From Acidimicrobiales bacterium (GTDB lineage Bacteria; Actinomycetota; Acidimicrobiia; Acidimicrobiales; SZUA-35), in contig JABDJU010000098.1 of NCBI GenBank assembly GCA_013003325.1, forward strand, positions 1 through 10,212: DNA of 10,212 nt. Reading direction: 5' to 3'. The position numbers were made by a program, and so were the translations under genes. This document shows positions 7,071 through 10,212 of the stretch, piece after piece (within the stretch, counting starts at the first letter, position 1; each line of letters begins with the position of its first letter). The notes below the pieces were generated by a model. That model searched no databases. It worked only from the letters and a program-made list of their open reading frames with translations, and had not been told where the DNA came from.

Positions 7071-7879
7071 GCCGCGACCGATAGGCCGCCGATGAAATTG
7101 GCGATGGCGGCGCTCGTCTGGCCCGGAGCCGAGAGATTCGGACAATGTCCGCTGACATCGAGCACGACCAGCTCGCTCCCGGGGATCTGGCGATGCACGA
7201 ACTCTCCCACCGCCGTCGATGCGATGGCGTCTTGTGCTGACTGCACGACCAGGGTCGGATGATTCACCTTGGACAGATCGTCGCGATTGTCCGAACGGAA
7301 CGTAACGGCGGCGAACTGCTGGGCTATTGCCGGGTCGATCCGGCAGAAGCTGGCGGCCAGTTCATTAGCGAGCTCGGGCCGATCAGGGTTGTCCATGATG
7401 ACCGGAGCCATCGAGTGTGACCAGCCGAGGTAGTTGCTCTCCAATGATGCGAGCAGATCGTCGATGTCGGCCGCTGCGAATCCGCCGTAGTAGTCCTCAT
7501 CGTCGATGTAGCGCGGAGAGGGCCCGACCAGAACGAGGGCGGAGAACAGATCGGGCTTGGCGACACTGGCCAGCACGCCGATCATGGCGCTGACCGAATG
7601 TCCGACGAAGACGACGTCGCGCAGCCCGAGCTCGTCGATGATCTCGAGCACATCACTGGCGTAGCCGTCGAGGGTCGAGTATTTCCGCGGCTCGAAGGCT
7701 GCGGTGTCGCTGCCTCCGCAGCCGACGTGGTCGAAGAGGACGACGCGGTGGTCTGCTTCGAAGTCCGGTGCCACGTATCGCCACATGGCCTGGTCGCAGC
7801 CGAACCCATGAGCGAAGATCATCGGCCGCCCATCGACTGGGCCGGTCACCTTGACATTGTTGCGATGAACCGCGCTCAC
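7067..7879 (-). CDS. rsbQ: RsbQ-type alpha/beta hydrolase
   Basis: This 270-aa protein matches what I know of B. subtilis RsbQ (269 aa) along its whole length. Shared blocks include a start of the form RNNVKV, then GFGCDQ (26-31), TLDGYASDVL (69-78), FVGHSVSAMIG (91-101), YYGGF (130-134) and DDLSKV (200-205). The catalytic triad is Ser95 in GHSVS, Asp217 and His245. RsbQ is a cytosolic hydrolase needed for the RsbP phosphatase to respond to energy stress; it is thought to act on or sense a small hydrophobic molecule, and the plant strigolactone and karrikin receptors D14 and KAI2 belong to the same family. The next gene encodes a PAS-PP2C phosphatase, with a 4-bp stop/start overlap (TTGA), the same order as rsbQ-rsbP, so the two are surely co-translated. 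The start is GTG, with AGG about 8 nt and GAGGAAG about 12 nt upstream; it aligns well with the N-terminus of RsbQ. Confidence 0.93.
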   Translation of the reverse strand: MSAVHRNNVKVTGPVDGRPMIFAHGFGCDQAMWRYVAPDFEADHRVVLFDHVGCGGSDTAAFEPRKYSTLDGYASDVLEIIDELGLRDVVFVGHSVSAMIGVLASVAKPDLFSALVLVGPSPRYIDDEDYYGGFAAADIDDLLASLESNYLGWSHSMAPVIMDNPDRPELANELAASFCRIDPAIAQQFAAVTFRSDNRDDLSKVNHPTLVVQSAQDAIASTAVGEFVHRQIPGSELVVLDVSGHCPNLSAPGQTSAAIANFIGGLSVAA

Positions 7880-7994
7880 GGTCGGAGCCTACTTCCTCGA
7901 GCCTGTCGTGCTCTAGACGACGATCTGCCAGAATGTCTTGACGTCGTGTTCGGAGAGCAGGGCGACGGGGGAAGCCCGGTGTGGGGCGAGTCCG

Positions 7995-8126
7995 CTATGG
8001 ACCGAGCCCGGGTTGGGGCTGGGCGGCTTTGTGTTCCTTTTTGCCCCTCTTGGCCTGGCGCTTCTCTTTGGCTGTTTTCGCGGCGGGCTTTTTGCTGTGG
8101 CGCCCACCCTTGTCTTTGCCGGCCAT
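7995..8126 (-). CDS. Lys-rich 43-aa small basic protein
   Basis: This short gene starts with ATG at 8126, with GGGAAAGG upstream at 5-nt spacing, and ends at TAG. The product begins MAGKDKGGRHSKKPAAKTAK and continues with another basic stretch (EKRQAKRGKKEHK) before a Gln/Pro/Gly tail. By my count 11 Lys and 3 Arg occur in 43 residues, with few acidic residues and no hydrophobic core, so it is probably disordered or a single helix that binds nucleic acid. AAA and AAG lysine codons stand out against the GC-rich surroundings, and their use in one clean frame argues that the ORF is real. Very small Lys/Ala-rich proteins of this look are common in actinobacteria, usually unnamed. The function is unknown; a role with RNA, ribosomes or DNA is a guess. 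It lies 115 bp upstream of rsbQ on the same strand, and I see no hairpin between them that would clearly separate the transcripts. Confidence 0.7.
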   Translation of the reverse strand: MAGKDKGGRHSKKPAAKTAKEKRQAKRGKKEHKAAQPQPGLGP

Positions 8127-8520
8127 GCTGGCCTTTCCCTGACCGGAATCGCCGACCAGGCGCCACTATCGCACAGAGACGGGCTGGGGGGGACGCGACC
8201 GACAACTTCGAGGCTCGCTGAGGTAGGTCTAGGGTCAGTCTTCGGCCTGACCGTCCCAGGGATGCGCACGGCGGGGACTAGCGGTTGCGGCGGGTTCGAG
8301 CGGTGGCCAGCACTTCGATTCGGTTGGTGTGCTGACTGCTCCTTTGAAGCGGGCCGGGATCGTCAGCTCGGCGTGGAACAGCAAGCAGGACCCGGCGTCG
8401 CGCTCGTGGGCACGACGTACCCCGCCGATGTGATTACAGCCAGATTGAAGCCGCTGGCTACGGGCCGGACAAGCGGTCGAAGCCGAACGACACGTTCATT
8501 CCCAGTGCCATACTCGTGCC
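8127..8520. other. Intergenic region between divergent genes, no gene recognised
   Basis: This 394-bp stretch lies between the start of the Lys-rich gene (minus) and the start of the serine hydrolase gene (plus), so it should hold the promoters of both. I see no supported ORF: frames that stay open here lack an RBS and domain-like composition. It contains two small inverted repeats, 8308-8313 with 8329-8334 (CAGCAC/GTGCTG) and 8438-8443 with 8454-8459 (AGCCAG/CTGGCT), and a run of seven G at 8185-8191. None is strong enough to name. Confidence 0.5.
8509..8514 (+). promoter_or_regulatory. Possible -10 box for a leaderless serine hydrolase mRNA
   Basis: CATACT lies 6 nt before the ATG at 8521, so a start 7 nt after it would be the A of the ATG. 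No RBS-like sequence precedes this ATG. Leaderless mRNAs with a -10 box at this distance are common in actinobacteria. The box is a partial match (TANNNT type with the first T missing), and I see no clear -35 box. Confidence 0.3.
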
Positions 8521-9699
8521 ATGGCTATCGAGGTGCACGGGGATGTCGACCCGGGCTACGGGGCTGTAGCAGATGAGTTTCGACGGAACTTCGCCGAGCG
8601 AAAGGAGCTGGGCGCAGCGTGCGCGGTTGTCAGGGACGGCAGGCTCGTCGTGGATCTGTGGGGCGGGTATCGCGACAAGCGGCGCACCAAGTTGTGGCAG
8701 TACGACACACTGGTCACGGTCTGGTCAACCACCAAAGGCATGTCGGCCGCAGCGATGGCGGTTGCCCATAGCCGCGGGCTCTTCGACCTCGAAGCATCCG
8801 TCGCCGAATACTGGCCAGAGTTCGCGCAGGCCGGCAAGGAGGCCATCACGTGTCGACAGCTCCTCGAACACGAGGCAGGGCTCGCCGTCATCGACCAGCC
8901 CCTCGACCTCCGAATCCTCGGTGACCCGGAGCGCCTCGGCAACGTGCTCGCAGCGCAGAGACCATCGTGGACCCCGGGATCGGCGCGTGGGTATCACGCG
9001 CAGTCGCTTGGCTGGTACGAGAGCCAACTGATCCGCCGGGTCGACCCCGGCGGTCGCACCATCGGCCGCTACTTCGCAGACGAAGTCGCCGCTCCGTTAG
9101 GTGTCGAGTTCTACATCGGCTTGCCGACATCGGTGCCCAAAGACCGTGTCGCGATCTTCGTCGGGGGCAGCAAGGCCGGCATGGCGCTGCACTTTCGAGA
9201 AGTACCTTTCGCTGTTCTCCGCCGGATGTTGAATCCGCGGAGCATGACGTTCAAGGCGTTCACGAATCCACGAGCCATGACCAAGTTGCCCGACATCAAC
9301 AAGCCCGGCCATCTCGAAATCGAACTGCCGTCCGTGAACGGGACGGGTACCGCTCGTGCGCTGGCAACCGTGTACGGCGACCTCGCCACCGGCGGCTCCA
9401 AGCTCGGGCTCAAATCCGAGACGGTTGCCGAACTGGAGCGGCCACAAACGCCGGCGCCCGATCTGATCTTCGGCATCGAGTCGGCCTTCCGGTTTGGTTT
9501 CATGAAGCCGTTCCCCATCCTCCCCTTCGGGACTTCAGAGCGAGCCTTCGGGCACACCGGCTCAGGGGGCTCGTTCGCCTATGCAGACCCCGACTCCGGG
9601 GTCGGGTATGCCTACGCAATGAACCGAAACGGGTACGGGCTACCGACTGACCCACGCGAGATCGCCCTTCGGGAGGCATTGGGAAGCGCGATCGCCTGA
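8521..9699 (+). CDS. Beta-lactamase-fold serine hydrolase (class C / family VIII esterase type)
   Basis: This 392-aa protein has the layout of class C beta-lactamase-related esterases. The nucleophile motif SxxK is STTK at 69-72, in the context VWSTTKGMSAAAMA. The second motif is probably Tyr158 in GYHAQS, where YHA replaces the YxN of true beta-lactamases, as is typical of esterases. The third motif is HTG at 345-347 in GHTGSGGS, replacing KTG. There is no signal peptide (the start is MAIEVHGDVDPGYGA), so it should be cytosolic, unlike periplasmic or secreted lactamases. Likely substrates are short-chain or secondary-metabolite esters; antibiotic resistance is not supported. The ATG start has no RBS and may be leaderless. 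It is transcribed alone and converges on the NuoF-like gene, with a hairpin between the stops. Family assignment is firm; the reaction is not. Confidence 0.9.
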   Translation: MAIEVHGDVDPGYGAVADEFRRNFAERKELGAACAVVRDGRLVVDLWGGYRDKRRTKLWQYDTLVTVWSTTKGMSAAAMAVAHSRGLFDLEASVAEYWPEFAQAGKEAITCRQLLEHEAGLAVIDQPLDLRILGDPERLGNVLAAQRPSWTPGSARGYHAQSLGWYESQLIRRVDPGGRTIGRYFADEVAAPLGVEFYIGLPTSVPKDRVAIFVGGSKAGMALHFREVPFAVLRRMLNPRSMTFKAFTNPRAMTKLPDINKPGHLEIELPSVNGTGTARALATVYGDLATGGSKLGLKSETVAELERPQTPAPDLIFGIESAFRFGFMKPFPILPFGTSERAFGHTGSGGSFAYADPDSGVGYAYAMNRNGYGLPTDPREIALREALGSAIA

Positions 9700-9744
9700 A
9701 CTGGTCCACGTTGATCTATGACCTGCGGACCCGGCAAGCAAGAG

Positions 9745-9767
9745 TCAGCGCGAGCTGATTGCGCTGA
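9745..9767. terminator. Hairpin between convergent genes, possible bidirectional terminator
   Basis: Perfect 7-nt arms TCAGCGC (9745-9751) and GCGCTGA (9761-9767) enclose a 9-nt loop. The hairpin lies in the 84-bp gap between the serine hydrolase stop (9699) and the NuoF-like stop (9784), where transcripts from both sides must end. No U-tract is visible on either strand. Confidence 0.45.
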
Positions 9768-9783
9768 TCGGCGCGTTGAGAGG

Positions 9784-10212
9784 TCACTCGGGTTCGTAGG
9801 TCCAGTCGGGCCGTTTGCGGGCTTGTTTGTGGTCGAGAACGAATCGGCCGTTGTCGAGGTCGACGATTTTGGTGATCTCGATGCCGCGTGACGGTCGTCG
9901 TGCGTGCGGGTTGCGCATGTCGGGGAGAAGACTGGCGATGACGCGTTGTTCCTGGGATGGGAGGAAGCAGCGCGAGGCGTCGGTCACGCTGGCGAGGCGG
10001 GCGCGGAGGTCGCCGTACACAGGACCTTCGGTGATGCCGTCGAGGCCAGCGAGCACTTCGGTGACGTGTTGGCAGCCAAGTTTGCACGCGGAGCATTGGC
10101 CGCATGATTCGACGCCGAGGAATTTAGAGACGGCGTGGGCGAGTTCGGCAGGGTCGGTGCGGTCGTCGAACACGATGAAGCCGCCCGTTCCGAGCCCGGT
10201 GCCGGCGGCTTC
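9784..10212 (-). CDS. NuoF-type 4Fe-4S domain protein, C-terminal part
   Basis: The frame is open to the window edge, so the gene starts beyond it; 142 residues are visible. The first visible residues include a Gly-rich stretch (AAGTGLGTGGFIVFDD), and then FLGVESCGQCSACKLGC, the 4Fe-4S motif of the NuoF C-terminal domain (CxxCxxC). A further Cys in SRCFLPSQEQ about 40 residues later supplies the distant ligand. In NuoF of respiratory complex I this cluster (N3) passes electrons from FMN; related domains occur in NAD-dependent formate dehydrogenases, hydrogenases and free-standing SLBB/NuoF-like oxidoreductases. The tail (GIEITKIVDLDNGRFVLDHK and a Trp/Tyr-containing end) does not look like that of canonical NuoF, and no other nuo gene is adjacent here, so a stand-alone NuoF-like electron-transfer protein seems more likely than complex I. 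The missing N-terminal part should show the NADH and FMN sites. Confidence 0.82.
   Translation of the reverse strand, partial: EAAGTGLGTGGFIVFDDRTDPAELAHAVSKFLGVESCGQCSACKLGCQHVTEVLAGLDGITEGPVYGDLRARLASVTDASRCFLPSQEQRVIASLLPDMRNPHARRPSRGIEITKIVDLDNGRFVLDHKQARKRPDWTYEPE

Noticed and set aside
7071..7145. Upstream TTG at 7145 as the start of the phosphatase
   Set aside because: It would overlap the hydrolase by 79 bp and add a 25-residue basic tail that looks like an out-of-frame reading of the hydrolase. The TTGA overlap at 7067-7070 is a normal coupled start.
8285..8310. GGTTCGAGC, resembling a tRNA T-loop
   Set aside because: The flanking bases do not form a T-stem, and no acceptor stem, anticodon arm or D-arm can be found around it.
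7938..8576. Open frame on the plus strand covering the intergenic region before the serine hydrolase
   Set aside because: It is antisense to the Lys-rich gene, overlaps the start of the serine hydrolase gene, has no RBS and shows no domain-like pattern.
8521..9699. Reading the serine hydrolase as an antibiotic-resistance beta-lactamase
   Set aside because: There is no signal peptide, and the second and third motifs are YHA and HTG rather than YxN and KTG, which fits an esterase or related hydrolase better.

Overview
This 10.2 kb window comes from the chromosome of a high-GC Gram-positive bacterium, most likely an actinobacterium. The signs are GC-rich third codon positions, frequent GTG and TTG starts, stop/start overlaps, a Lys-rich small protein, DUF6328 and PRC-barrel proteins, and long SpoIIE-type phosphatases. 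I cannot fix the lineage further without a search. I saw no rRNA, tRNA, CRISPR array, insertion sequence or prophage gene.

Layout. Positions 1-438 (+) are the C-terminal end of a phosphodiester glycosidase (NAGPA-like) protein cut by the window edge. Positions 587-2380 (+) encode a two-TM potassium channel with tandem RCK domains. It faces, tail to tail, a block of minus-strand genes. Reading that block in its own direction from about 8126 down to 2481, it holds: a 43-aa Lys-rich protein with a good RBS; an RsbQ-type alpha/beta hydrolase; a PAS-GAF-GAF-GAF-PP2C phosphatase whose TTG start overlaps the hydrolase stop; a possible 40-aa ORF; a DUF6328 membrane protein; a PRC-barrel protein; and an unassigned four-TM membrane protein. 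On the right, 8521-9699 (+) encodes a beta-lactamase-fold serine hydrolase. It converges on a minus-strand gene (9784 to beyond the right edge) with the NuoF-type 4Fe-4S domain.

How they may work together. The hydrolase and phosphatase keep the gene order of the Bacillus subtilis rsbQ-rsbP energy-stress pair, in which RsbQ activates the PP2C phosphatase RsbP, which dephosphorylates an anti-anti-sigma factor and frees sigma-B. Here the PAS and PP2C domains are separated by three GAF domains, which suggests extra inputs. The next two minus-strand transcripts (small ORF plus DUF6328 gene; PRC-barrel gene) are each preceded by GTTT-N16-GGGTA, the promoter form used by sigma-B/SigF stress sigma factors, with the same 16-nt spacing. 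The first of these promoters lies inside the last codons of the phosphatase gene. The reading I favour is a compact stress-signalling locus in which an RsbQP-like sensor sits beside members of its own likely regulon. No anti-sigma kinase, STAS anti-anti-sigma protein or sigma factor gene is present in the window, so the circuit link is inference.
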